Origin: Thalassotalea sp. 42_200_T64
GTDB taxonomy: Bacteria; Pseudomonadota; Gammaproteobacteria; Enterobacterales; Alteromonadaceae
Assembly: GCA_002162925.1 (NCBI GenBank)
Contig: MABC01000053.1
Location: forward strand, 1-64,000
DNA: 64,000 bases
Direction of reading: 5' to 3'
Part shown: positions 56,822-64,000 of the stretch, in pieces
Layout of the letters: each line of letters opens with the position of its first letter
Numbering within the stretch: position 1 is the first letter of the stretch
Position numbers and translations under genes: made by a program
The notes under the pieces: model-generated
What the model saw: the letters and a program-made list of their open reading frames with translations, nothing else
Told to the model about the DNA's origin: nothing
Database searches by the model: none

Positions 56822-56890
56822 GTTCCCCGTTCCCCGTTCCCCGTTCCCCGTTCCCCGTTCCCCGTTCCCCGTTCCCCGTTCCCCGTTCCC
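56822..56890 (+). repeat. Heptanucleotide tandem array (GTTCCCC)n
   Basis: Nine perfect GTTCCCC units and a partial tenth, in the non-coding region after the propeller genes (56714-57247). The C-rich strand could form a G-rich complementary structure. It is 109 bases after the last propeller gene. Confidence 0.95.
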
Positions 56891-56912
56891 AATTTTCACA
56901 TTTAAGATTGCA

Positions 56913-56928
56913 TTCTCATTGTTGAGAA
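56913..56928. promoter_or_regulatory. Candidate activator site (UAS) for the sigma-54 promoter
   Basis: TTCTCA-TTGT-TGAGAA is a perfect 6-bp inverted repeat 187 bases upstream of the -24 element. A further half site, ATGAGAAT, lies at 57033-57040. This is the usual distance range for NtrC-type binding sites. Which regulator binds is inferred. Confidence 0.45.
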
Positions 56929-57099
56929 AAATGGTTGCAGATTTCCACCCCGAAAACTGTTTCTATGAGGTTAGCGCGAATTATTAGAGCTAATTACATT
57001 AAATCTGAAGTTTTAGCTAGCCTTTAACTCCAATGAGAATAGGGGGTACGGCCAGATTTATTATTTTAATGAAATTATTTAGGTAAAGGTTTTCTTCTT

Positions 57100-57115
57100 T
57101 GGCACGGCAGTTGCT
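57100..57115 (+). promoter_or_regulatory. Sigma-54 promoter (-24/-12)
   Basis: TGGCAC-GGCAG-TTGCT matches the consensus TGGCAC-N5-TTGCW exactly. The predicted start is near 57127. It reads toward the tetraheme cytochrome gene at 57248. Confidence 0.85.
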
Positions 57116-57191
57116 TTATACATAATAGATTAACAATTAAAGCGATTTAGGAATTTTCAAACCAATGATAATTCTTAGATGAAAAATCAAA

Positions 57192-57215
57192 CATCGAAGT
57201 TCATCAACTTCGATG
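57192..57215 (+). promoter_or_regulatory. Hairpin in the 5' leader of the tetraheme cytochrome
   Basis: CATCGAAGTT-CATC-AACTTCGATG is a perfect 10-bp stem in the leader between the sigma-54 start site and ATG 57248, 32 bases before the start codon. It may protect the mRNA or tune translation. Confidence 0.6.
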
Positions 57216-57247
57216 AACATGACGAAATTTTAAAAGAGGAAGATGTT

Positions 57248-58099
57248 ATGAAATTAACAACAAAAGCAAGTGTTCTTGCAACAATTATCGCCGCTGGCGT
57301 GTTAACCATGGCTACGGCGAGTGCAAGTATCGTAAGTAGTAAGCACAACTTAGGTAGCAATGGTACCGGAGCTAACAATCTCGACAGTGTTACTGGGACA
57401 GGAGATGCAACAGAGGTTTGTGTGTTCTGTCATACTCCGCATGGCGCGAATACGGGGATATCAGCTCCATTATGGAACAAAACCGCCGGCACCGGCAGTT
57501 ATTCTACCTACAGTGATATGGCATCAACGACAATCGATGGTAGAATTGAAACGGTTGGTTCTGTATCTGTGGCGTGTTTGTCTTGTCATGATGGCTCGCA
57601 AGCGATGGACGTAATGAGTAACGAGTCTGGTTCAGGAGCAGATACCATTTCTGCCTTCGATTGGACAGGTTCAACAGGTACCACAGCAACAAATGGTAAA
57701 TTGGTCGGTTTTGCCGCGATTACCACCGATTCAGATGGTTTGAAAAATGATCACCCGGTAGGTATTCAATACGCAGGTGGTGGTTATACATCAACTGATA
57801 CCAGTGCAACATCTGGCGCCGCGATGGTCGATGGCGATTTCAATGGCGCATCTTATGCTAAGCCAAATGGCGTCGATGTTTGGTGGGTGAATACCACAGC
57901 TACTGATAGTACTGCAAACCGTGAAAAAACCGATATGATTTTATACACGCGTACGGGTTCTGGTACTGGTCTACAAGCAGGTATTCAGCCTTATGTAGAA
58001 TGTGCAACCTGTCATGATCCACATGAAGCAAGCAACAAGACGTTCTTACGTATTCCGAATACTGACAGTAAAGTTTGTTTGGCTTGTCACGATAAATAA
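57248..58099 (+). CDS. Tetraheme cytochrome c
   Basis: ATG 57248 has AGAGGAAG upstream and opens a clear signal peptide (MKLTTKASVLATIIAAGVLT, cleavage near SASA); an in-frame ATG at 57179 would lie upstream of the leader hairpin. The 283-residue product has four haem motifs: CVFCHTPHG (58), CLSCHDG (about 110), CATCHDPH (about 261) and CLACHDK at the C-terminus. The CXXCHxPHG style and extra histidines are typical of doubled-CXXCH/cytochrome c3-like proteins with bis-His haems. It is the only gene visibly under the sigma-54 promoter. A terminator follows. Confidence 0.92.
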   Translation: MKLTTKASVLATIIAAGVLTMATASASIVSSKHNLGSNGTGANNLDSVTGTGDATEVCVFCHTPHGANTGISAPLWNKTAGTGSYSTYSDMASTTIDGRIETVGSVSVACLSCHDGSQAMDVMSNESGSGADTISAFDWTGSTGTTATNGKLVGFAAITTDSDGLKNDHPVGIQYAGGGYTSTDTSATSGAAMVDGDFNGASYAKPNGVDVWWVNTTATDSTANREKTDMILYTRTGSGTGLQAGIQPYVECATCHDPHEASNKTFLRIPNTDSKVCLACHDK

Positions 58100-58117
58100 T
58101 ATTGTTCACAACAGTAC

Positions 58118-58153
58118 AAGCGTATGACTGTAAGAGTTATACGCTTTTTTTTT
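58118..58153 (+). terminator. Terminator after the tetraheme cytochrome
   Basis: AAGCGTAT, a 13-base loop, then ATACGCTTTTTTTTT, 19 bases after the stop codon. Confidence 0.85.
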
Positions 58154-58405
58154 GCGGATACTCATGTCGAGATGACAAGGGTAGCAGGGACAATAATGTC
58201 AATAATTAAAATAAAAACTGACTTATATCAAAACAAAAATTGCTAAAGTTGCTAAAGTTTAACTTTATTGAATATAACGTTGTTCTATGTATTATGTGTT
58301 ACTGACTTTCTTGCTTGCTTGCTAGAATAAAAAATAGCCTTCAACGGGTATTTTATCGCCGATGTAACGCAACCCCTTCAGAAAATATTTAAAGAGATTT
58401 ACATT
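58154..58405. other. Intergenic stretch before the PpiC gene
   Basis: No gene is seen. It contains TTGCTAAAG repeated twice (near 58241-58258), a CTTG tandem near 58310-58322 and a weak FNR-like match (CTGAC-TTAT-ATCAA at 58218-58231). The promoter for the downstream operon is probably here, but I cannot place it. Confidence 0.5.
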
Positions 58406-59392
58406 ATGAAAAAGTGGATACTTATCGTTTGCGGATTAACCATTTTCCCGGTCATTGGTCAACAACAAGCTGAGAGTCAATCCGAGGAAATAACGGCCGT
58501 TTTTTCGCCTTTTGAACAAGAGTTTGCCCAGGTTAATGCGGAATTTTTATCGGTAGCATTATTTAAAGAATATTATGCCTATAAAACCAGAAACAAATTT
58601 TATCACGGTAAACCACCTGAAGGAGAGGCAGATGTTTTTGCCCGAGAGCAAAAAGATGAGTTAATTAATGCCGTATTGGCGGCGCAGCAGGCGAAAAACC
58701 AAAATCTATTTGCCAATGCCGAAGAAATAGAAAAAAAATTGTCAGCAATAGATAATCAATATGCGGCAAACGAACAATGGCAATTGGTTAAGCCAAAATT
58801 GTTACCGATGTACCATCGCATGCTGGAAATACAAGATCTGGCCGAGCAGTATGAACGCTTGATTAAGCAACAGGTGATATTATCGGAGGAAAAGGTAAAA
58901 GTATTCTTTAGTGAAAACAGAGACAAATTCACTCAGCCGCCTCAAAATCATGTCGCAATTATTTTATTGGCGGTAGAGCCAAGTGCTGGAAGCTTTGTTT
59001 GGCAAGCGGTACGCGAGCAAATTAATGATATTCACCAACAATTAGTCGACGGCAAAGACTTTGCCACATTAGCCGAGTTGTATTCTACCGATGTAACTGC
59101 TGACCAAGGCGGCAATATGGGGCTAGTTCATCAAGGGATGATTTCAACCGATGTCGAAAAAGAGCTGGAAACCATGCAGCCTGGAGAGTACACCAAGCCC
59201 ATGCTTTTACTCGATGGTCTGGCCATTTTTAAACTGGTAGAGCGCAAGCCAGAAACCGTTCATAGCTTTGAAGAGGTAAAAACTCGAGCCGGTCGCTTAG
59301 CAAAGCGAGCCGCAATAACTCAGGTTTGGCAAGATAAGTTGGCTGAGCTGCAACTAGCCGCCGTTATTGAGTTTAACGAAAATTTCCAATAA
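58406..59392 (+). CDS. PpiC-type peptidyl-prolyl isomerase, periplasmic
   Basis: The 328-residue protein has a signal peptide (cleavage near FPVIG/QQ), an N-terminal chaperone-like helical region and a parvulin domain (about 190-290) with HVAIILLAVEPSAGSFVWQA, ELYSTDVTADQGGNMGLVHQ and MQPGEYTKPMLLLDGLAIFK. Members fold secreted and outer-membrane proteins by turning X-Pro bonds. It is directly upstream of the barrel gene, so it may help the cytochromes or the barrel to mature. In Geobacter, parvulin genes sit near multihaem cytochrome loci. Confidence 0.87.
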   Translation: MKKWILIVCGLTIFPVIGQQQAESQSEEITAVFSPFEQEFAQVNAEFLSVALFKEYYAYKTRNKFYHGKPPEGEADVFAREQKDELINAVLAAQQAKNQNLFANAEEIEKKLSAIDNQYAANEQWQLVKPKLLPMYHRMLEIQDLAEQYERLIKQQVILSEEKVKVFFSENRDKFTQPPQNHVAIILLAVEPSAGSFVWQAVREQINDIHQQLVDGKDFATLAELYSTDVTADQGGNMGLVHQGMISTDVEKELETMQPGEYTKPMLLLDGLAIFKLVERKPETVHSFEEVKTRAGRLAKRAAITQVWQDKLAELQLAAVIEFNENFQ

Positions 59393-59434
59393 ATAATTTT
59401 CAATAACAAACATATTTTAACTAAGGCAGTTTCA

Positions 59435-61249
59435 GTGCGCGATAGATTGGGCCTATTAACTTTGCTTGGCTTGGGGTTTGGCATTTTCTCTTTCTCTAGT
59501 TTAGTTGAGGCCAGTCCATGGCTTAATTTATCTCAAAGTAATAGCGATACTCGTGGTTTTGTCGGCTTGTCTCTTAGTGATAATGGCGCTATAAGAGGAA
59601 ATGAACAAGGCTCCGAGGAGGGAGTCAACACCTCATGGATTGGTGATATTATTAATGAAAACATTTGGCAGGGTTATATCGATAAACCTTGGATAGCGAC
59701 CGCTAAGGTGAGAACACAGTTAACCGCTAGCATTAATAGTTATGACATAAGTACGAATGATAACACTTCGATCCTGACTGCTTATGCGCAAAGTTCAATT
59801 AAGCTTTACCCCGATTCAACCTATCCAACAACATTTACCTTAGGGCAACGCATCGGTGAAGTGAGCAGCACTCACGCTTACCGTTACTATAAAACCGATT
59901 TTTCCGTAAACAACACTTATAAACCAGAGAAAGCGTCTTATTCAGCGTCTACCTATTATCGGGCAAATTTTGACACTGAGGATGCCGATAGCAGTGGTGG
60001 CGAAGAGCACGATCGTTTTAATCAACAATTTGATTTCAATTTTACCGATAACTTGCAAAGTAGCAACTACACAGTAATCGCCAGGTCAGAACGAAAAGAT
60101 CAAGAGAGTCGCTTTAATCAAAACAAGCGAGAGTTACTGGATGAAAATATGTCATTGCAGTACCAGCAGAATTGGTTTACCAGCGGCCAAGATTCAACCT
60201 ATTTGGCGGCCGATATAAGCAGTAACAAAAGCACAATTACTGAAGAAGACATTGAAGATATAAATCGTTTCGATCTGGCCCAAATAAATATATCTTCGTA
60301 TATAGCTTCTAAACAGTATGACAATTTAACCTATAATTTTAATGCCTTTGCCAATCGAACTGAGCAAGAAACTGACGTTCAAAGTAAAAGCAGGGTAAAT
60401 GATATTATCAATGTGTTTGCCGGCGCTAACTGGGATTATAATGATAATTGGCGATTTAGTGGCAGTTTAGATGGTAATTATTTAAATGATCAGCATACCC
60501 AAACTAATTTCTACTCGACTTTACTCTCGGCTAATTATGATGATAATAAAGATTTGTCAGAATCAATAAAATTAAACTGGTTTGTTGGCAATAGTGTCGG
60601 TATTGAGGCTGGAGGTATAAATGGTCAGAGCTATACACTCGCTTTAGGCAATGGCATTAGTAAAGAGTTAACCCCGCTTGATACATCATTGAGAATTAGT
60701 TTTGATCAAAGTTTAAACCATGTGGTTGACAGCGCTAAAGATGCTGAACCAGATGAGTGGAAAATAAATCATGATTTAAACTTTGGTTGGTCGGATTATC
60801 AAAATGGTGTCAATTCTTCTGCACAATTGTCGTTTTCGGATACTCGTCATTTAAGCGACGATCCTTACCAATTTCAAAGAGCCTATTTTACCGTTAATCG
60901 CGACGTATTACTCAGCGAAAGCGATAGTTGGGGCGGAGGCTTTGTTTTTGAATGGACCAATACCATTAATGATGATGGCGAAATAAGTAAAAGTAGTCGT
61001 GCCTGGGGCAGTTTGTTTTACCGCAATTCGGAACTCTGGCAGGTAACAAACCTACGCTTTACTTCTGAATTAGAGGTGCCATTTAATGACTTACTTCCCG
61101 AAGAGGACGTTAGAATTGATAACCAGATAGCAACCTGGCGAAACAGACTTGATTATCGAGTTGGCCTATTAACATTTGATCTTGACAGCACGTTAACCGA
61201 AGAAAATTATCATATTTCCATTAATGTGAGACGCAATTTTAATTTCTGA
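59435..61249 (+). CDS. Outer-membrane beta-barrel protein (predicted porin of the conduit)
   Basis: GTG 59435 gives 604 residues with a signal peptide (to VEASP). The rest is a long series of alternating amphipathic strands rich in Asn, Ser, Asp and aromatic residues, for example YSASTYYRANFDTEDAD, LSFSDTRHLSDD and WRNRLDYRVGLLTFDL. It ends in NVRRNFNF, with the C-terminal Phe required for barrel assembly by BamA. The size and strand richness fit 20-plus-strand barrels such as MtrB/PioB or the Geobacter conduit barrels, but no family can be named from sequence alone. It lies between the isomerase and triheme genes. Confidence 0.85.
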   Translation: MRDRLGLLTLLGLGFGIFSFSSLVEASPWLNLSQSNSDTRGFVGLSLSDNGAIRGNEQGSEEGVNTSWIGDIINENIWQGYIDKPWIATAKVRTQLTASINSYDISTNDNTSILTAYAQSSIKLYPDSTYPTTFTLGQRIGEVSSTHAYRYYKTDFSVNNTYKPEKASYSASTYYRANFDTEDADSSGGEEHDRFNQQFDFNFTDNLQSSNYTVIARSERKDQESRFNQNKRELLDENMSLQYQQNWFTSGQDSTYLAADISSNKSTITEEDIEDINRFDLAQINISSYIASKQYDNLTYNFNAFANRTEQETDVQSKSRVNDIINVFAGANWDYNDNWRFSGSLDGNYLNDQHTQTNFYSTLLSANYDDNKDLSESIKLNWFVGNSVGIEAGGINGQSYTLALGNGISKELTPLDTSLRISFDQSLNHVVDSAKDAEPDEWKINHDLNFGWSDYQNGVNSSAQLSFSDTRHLSDDPYQFQRAYFTVNRDVLLSESDSWGGGFVFEWTNTINDDGEISKSSRAWGSLFYRNSELWQVTNLRFTSELEVPFNDLLPEEDVRIDNQIATWRNRLDYRVGLLTFDLDSTLTEENYHISINVRRNFNF

Positions 61250-61420
61250 TTGGCTAATAAATATTTCCTGTTTTTCAGTAAAACTTTACAAAATTTGATT
61301 TACAACAGACTTTCCTCTTTTAATCCTAGTTACAATTTGCCACAAATGATAAAAACGCTAATTTTCAATAACATAATTTTACCATTTTGTTTGTTGTCAG
61401 CATAACCAAAGGATGAAAAC

Positions 61421-61849
61421 GTGAAAATAAAAAGTAGCCTGAAGTTAAAGTTTTCCGCTTTAGCTTTGTTTGTAGGTTTATTCTTTAGCTTTAACCTATT
61501 TACCGCATCACCTGCACATGCCGAATACGGTGATGTGGTCATTAACAACTTTTCTGAAGAAGCTGGCATGCGGCCGGTGGTATTTCCTCACTGGTTTCAT
61601 CGCGCCCGGTTTCGCTGCAAGGTATGTCATGCCGATTTAGGCTTTAAATTTGAAGCCGGTGGCAATGAAATTGATATGTTAAAAATTATTGATGGTGAAT
61701 ATTGTGGCGCTTGTCACAATGGCGAAATCGCCTGGGCAGTAGAAAACTGCAATTTATGCCACTCGGGCACACCGGATACGCCAACGCAAGTGCATGGCTC
61801 TACGGTGCAGCAACTCGTTTCAAATGATAAAAAACCAGAGCAGAAGTAG
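61421..61849 (+). CDS. Triheme c7-type cytochrome c
   Basis: GTG 61421 follows AAGGA at eight bases; an ATG upstream is out of frame. The 142-residue exported protein has the module VVFPHWFHRARFRCKVCHAD, CGACHN and CNLCHSG, with hemes at C66, C95 and C110. This is the nanowire/c7-type triheme arrangement, a PHxxH-like segment before the first haem and three closely spaced CXXCH. It has no other domain, making it the minimal version of the module fused in the other two cytochromes. Likely periplasmic or conduit cytochrome. Confidence 0.9.
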   Translation: MKIKSSLKLKFSALALFVGLFFSFNLFTASPAHAEYGDVVINNFSEEAGMRPVVFPHWFHRARFRCKVCHADLGFKFEAGGNEIDMLKIIDGEYCGACHNGEIAWAVENCNLCHSGTPDTPTQVHGSTVQQLVSNDKKPEQK

Positions 61850-61858
61850 GGAATAAAG

Positions 61859-62785
61859 ATGAAATCTATTAAATTATTAACAGCCTTAATTGTTGCTCTA
61901 TTCACCTACAATGCTAGTGCTGCCGATGTGGCTAATGGCAAAAAAGTAGCCGATATTTCCTGTGTTGCCTGCCATAAAGCAGGCGTGATGGGGGCACCCA
62001 AAATTGGCGATAAAGCCGACTGGCAAAAACGGATGGAAAAAGGCCTTGTTGGTGTTGAAAAGAATGCCTTAAATGGTTTGAACTCTATGCCGGCGAAAGG
62101 TGGTAATCCAACTTTAAGCGATAATGACATTAAAGATGCGATTGCTTATTTCCTCGATTCGGCCGGAGTAAGAGCCGCAGCAAATGCAAGCAAAGCAAAG
62201 GCTAAACCGAAAGCCAAGCCGGCGCCAACACCAGTGGTAAAAGCGGTTGTTAAAACAGTCAAAAAACCGAAAAAATCAAAAGTGATGAACTTTAACCGCT
62301 TGATGAAGCCACCTTCAGAGTGGAATCCACCACCGTTTGAAGATGGTATTCATGACCCCGATGGTGAAGGCGCTTATATGTTACAGCCACCTAGAGAATT
62401 GTTTACCAACTTGGAAAAATCCAGCTCTGGTAACCGAGTAGATTGGGTGAAAACCTTGAATAATGGCTTAATTGCGCCACGTTGGGACAAGGCCGATGAT
62501 ACAAAACAGCCATTTGTGATGGATTTAAACATTGTACGGGAAGTAAAAGGTTCGATGCCGAATGTGGTTTATCCACATAAACAGCATACCCAATGGCTAG
62601 ATTGTTCAAACTGTCACCCCGATATCTTTATCCCGAAAAAAGGTGCCAACCAAATTAGTATGGCCGCTATTTTAATGGGCGAAAAATGTGGTGTCTGCCA
62701 CGGTAAAGTGGCGTTCCCGGTGTCTGATTGTCGTAAATGTCATTCTCAAAACAAGAAAAAGCCATTAGTGGCGAGTAGAAAATAA
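61859..62785 (+). CDS. Cytochrome c: class I domain fused to a triheme module
   Basis: The 308-residue product has a signal peptide (to ASA/AD), an N-terminal class I cytochrome domain with CVACHK (35-40) and GLNSMPAKGG as axial-Met region, an Ala/Lys/Pro-rich linker (about 105-140), then a C-terminal triheme module with CSNCH, CGVCH and CRKCH. The last 170 residues resemble the C-terminus of the DUF1566 fusion at 43768, including EDGIHDPDGEG and VVYPHKQHTQWLDCSNCH. Four haems in total. It overlaps the next gene by one base and follows the small triheme gene by nine bases. Confidence 0.9.
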   Translation: MKSIKLLTALIVALFTYNASAADVANGKKVADISCVACHKAGVMGAPKIGDKADWQKRMEKGLVGVEKNALNGLNSMPAKGGNPTLSDNDIKDAIAYFLDSAGVRAAANASKAKAKPKAKPAPTPVVKAVVKTVKKPKKSKVMNFNRLMKPPSEWNPPPFEDGIHDPDGEGAYMLQPPRELFTNLEKSSSGNRVDWVKTLNNGLIAPRWDKADDTKQPFVMDLNIVREVKGSMPNVVYPHKQHTQWLDCSNCHPDIFIPKKGANQISMAAILMGEKCGVCHGKVAFPVSDCRKCHSQNKKKPLVASRK

Positions 62786-63669
62786 TGAGCAAAAATTATG
62801 GTTTTAACTTATTAAAAACCATGTTCTTGAGCATGGCACTGGTGCAGCCGAATGTTTCGGCCGCACCCGTGCCCGCTGATGCGCAGTTACAACATCAGCT
62901 GCAAAAAAAGTTACAACTCATCGATTATATTTTAATCGATATTGAAAAAAAATCCGCTGAGTTGTTTGCCAACGAGCCAATGTTTGCCGACAGTTACCAG
63001 TACTGCAAAAATGAAGTGAACTTAGCGCGTAAGGCCTTGGCTAAGGGCGATAACAAAGCCGCGAAAGATCACCTGGATCAAGCATTCATTAATATGACTT
63101 ATGCCCGTAGCTTCATCCAAAAAACAGCGCCAACAGCCGCAGTAAGCCTGCAAGAATACAAAAAATTACAACAATCGGTCACTGAGTTTAGCCATTCTCT
63201 GCGGCAAACACTAGCCGATAAAACGGACTCTTGGGGATTACAGCAGCAGCTGCAAGTGAAGCAAATTGTCAGCCGGGCAGATACATTATTTGCTGAGCAA
63301 AAAATGCATGCAGCCAAGCGTCAACTGGAAGATGCCTACCGCATGTTGGTGATGACTTTAACTCGCCTGAAAGATAAGCAAACAACGGTGATCAGTCTTG
63401 ACTTTGAAACCCCCCAAGATGAATGCGATTATGAGTTTAAACGCCTGGCAAGCTTTCAAATGCTGGTTAAAATGCGCAAAAACAACAGCAAACTGTCGGT
63501 TAAAAAATTGGCTAAAATTGACAGCCATGTGGCAATGGCTGATACCAAAGCTAAACGGGCCAGTGCGCTAGCCGATAAACGTCAATATGTTGAAGCGATA
63601 AAATTGCTAGAGCAAGCGAACGAACAACTGAAACGCGCATTGCGAATGACAGGTTTAAATATACTTTAG
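62785..63669 (+). CDS. Exported helical protein, unknown
   Basis: ATG 62785 overlaps the upstream stop by one base. The 294 residues have a signal peptide (to VSAAP) and are otherwise almost entirely helical with heptad-like charged patterns, for example LQKKLQLIDYILIDIEKKSA, KALAKGDNKAAKDHLDQAFI and VSRADTLFAEQKMHAAKRQL. No family is recognised. It is probably a periplasmic helper or scaffold of the cytochrome complex because of its coupling to the gene before it. Confidence 0.7.
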   Translation: MSKNYGFNLLKTMFLSMALVQPNVSAAPVPADAQLQHQLQKKLQLIDYILIDIEKKSAELFANEPMFADSYQYCKNEVNLARKALAKGDNKAAKDHLDQAFINMTYARSFIQKTAPTAAVSLQEYKKLQQSVTEFSHSLRQTLADKTDSWGLQQQLQVKQIVSRADTLFAEQKMHAAKRQLEDAYRMLVMTLTRLKDKQTTVISLDFETPQDECDYEFKRLASFQMLVKMRKNNSKLSVKKLAKIDSHVAMADTKAKRASALADKRQYVEAIKLLEQANEQLKRALRMTGLNIL

Positions 63670-63679
63670 GAATGTATCA

Positions 63680-64000
63680 ATGAAGTTCTTTTACATCATA
63701 ACTGTGCTAGTTATCACCCTACTTTTTACGGGTACAACCACTGCCTCTGGTGCGGTAGTCAACCCTGAGTTGCAGCAAAAACTTGCGGCCTTTCCTCTGC
63801 CCGATGATATTGCCGGTAAACCCTCGAGATTTGGTTATCTGCGCAAGCTGTTAGGCATCTCTTCAGGGGCGAAGCAAGTGATGAAAAGTGCCAATGTAGA
63901 GGCACACGATGCCTACATTAAGGCTCGTAAAATTTATATTCAAGCGGCAACAGAAAGCGATAACGACAAAGTCAATAAACTACTCGATCAAGCGGTGAAA
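63680..64000 (+). CDS. Exported protein, unknown (partial, runs off the window)
   Basis: ATG 63680 begins a 107-residue visible stretch with a signal peptide (MKFFYIITVLVITLLFTGTT, cleavage near TASGA). A helical region follows with LAAFPLPDDIAGKPSRFGYL and SGAKQVMKSANVEAHDAYIK. It starts eleven bases after the helical protein, so it belongs to the same operon. The rest lies outside the window and no function can be given. Confidence 0.75.
   Translation, partial: MKFFYIITVLVITLLFTGTTTASGAVVNPELQQKLAAFPLPDDIAGKPSRFGYLRKLLGISSGAKQVMKSANVEAHDAYIKARKIYIQAATESDNDKVNKLLDQAVK

Noticed and set aside
53215-56890. Tandem arrays resembling short CRISPR-like repeats
   Set aside because: Units are 7 bp with no spacers and no cas genes nearby.
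58218-58231. Possible FNR box (CTGAC-TTAT-ATCAA)
   Set aside because: Two mismatches in the left half and no promoter seen at the right distance.

Overview
The window is chromosomal DNA of a marine gammaproteobacterium of the Alteromonadales, most likely Colwelliaceae (Colwellia/Thalassotalea-like). The basis is the AT-rich composition and the close resemblance of UvrA, TrmA, FabR, FadH and the ribosomal proteins to E. coli-type gammaproteobacterial proteins. The rich cytochrome c content and the FabR/desaturase pair fit a marine alteromonad. The genus is an inference. I saw no phage, IS element, CRISPR array or tRNA.

Layout. (1) 1-137 is the 3' end of tuf. It is followed by about 500 bp of intergenic repeats and a decayed mscS (678-1169). 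(2) 1310-10695 holds housekeeping and lipid genes: a small lipoprotein, a histidine phosphatase overlapping a membrane fatty-acid desaturase, FabR with a palindromic operator, TrmA, FadH and UvrA. (3) 11102-16303 is the complete S10 ribosomal operon (rpsJ to rpsQ) with promoter, L4-type leader and terminator. It is not followed by rplN/spc. (4) 16533-21961 holds a GGDEF-EAL protein, hemE, and a minus-strand operon of two DUF1538 membrane proteins, a PII-like protein and a CBS protein. (5) 22308-33400 is an eleven-gene envelope operon: an OmpA-like barrel, an SH3 lipoprotein, three TPR proteins, ExbB, two ExbD and a TonB-like protein with an AgmX/PglI-type C-terminus. (6) 33622-38504 carries ccmABCDE (haem delivery to cytochromes c), cytochrome c4, a Cys-rich DGC-type protein and a small cytochrome c, with FNR-like boxes. 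(7) 38682-42028 holds a TPR-OGT glycosyltransferase and a triple-repeat lipoprotein.

(8) 42363-64000 is the most striking part, a cluster that runs off the window. It encodes a haem-copper-oxidase-like membrane protein lacking the visible CuB His pair and seven c-type cytochromes with 21 CXXCH motifs, three of them with c7/nanowire-type triheme modules. It also encodes an NHL-propeller lipoprotein, a TlpA-like thioredoxin, two sensor kinases, an NtrC-type sigma-54 activator, a Sel1 protein, two exported Reg_prop-type beta-propellers, a PpiC-type isomerase and a 604-residue outer-membrane barrel. A consensus sigma-54 promoter lies in front of the tetraheme cytochrome at 57248. The gene set resembles porin-cytochrome conduits of metal-reducing bacteria. 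I infer a dedicated electron-transfer route from the inner membrane through the periplasm to or across the outer membrane, under a locus-encoded two-component/sigma-54 circuit. The substrate cannot be read from sequence.

The parts could cooperate: hemE makes a haem precursor, CcmABCDE load haem onto periplasmic apocytochromes, and the small cytochromes and the TlpA/PpiC helpers would serve the cluster. These links are inferred from proximity and family knowledge.
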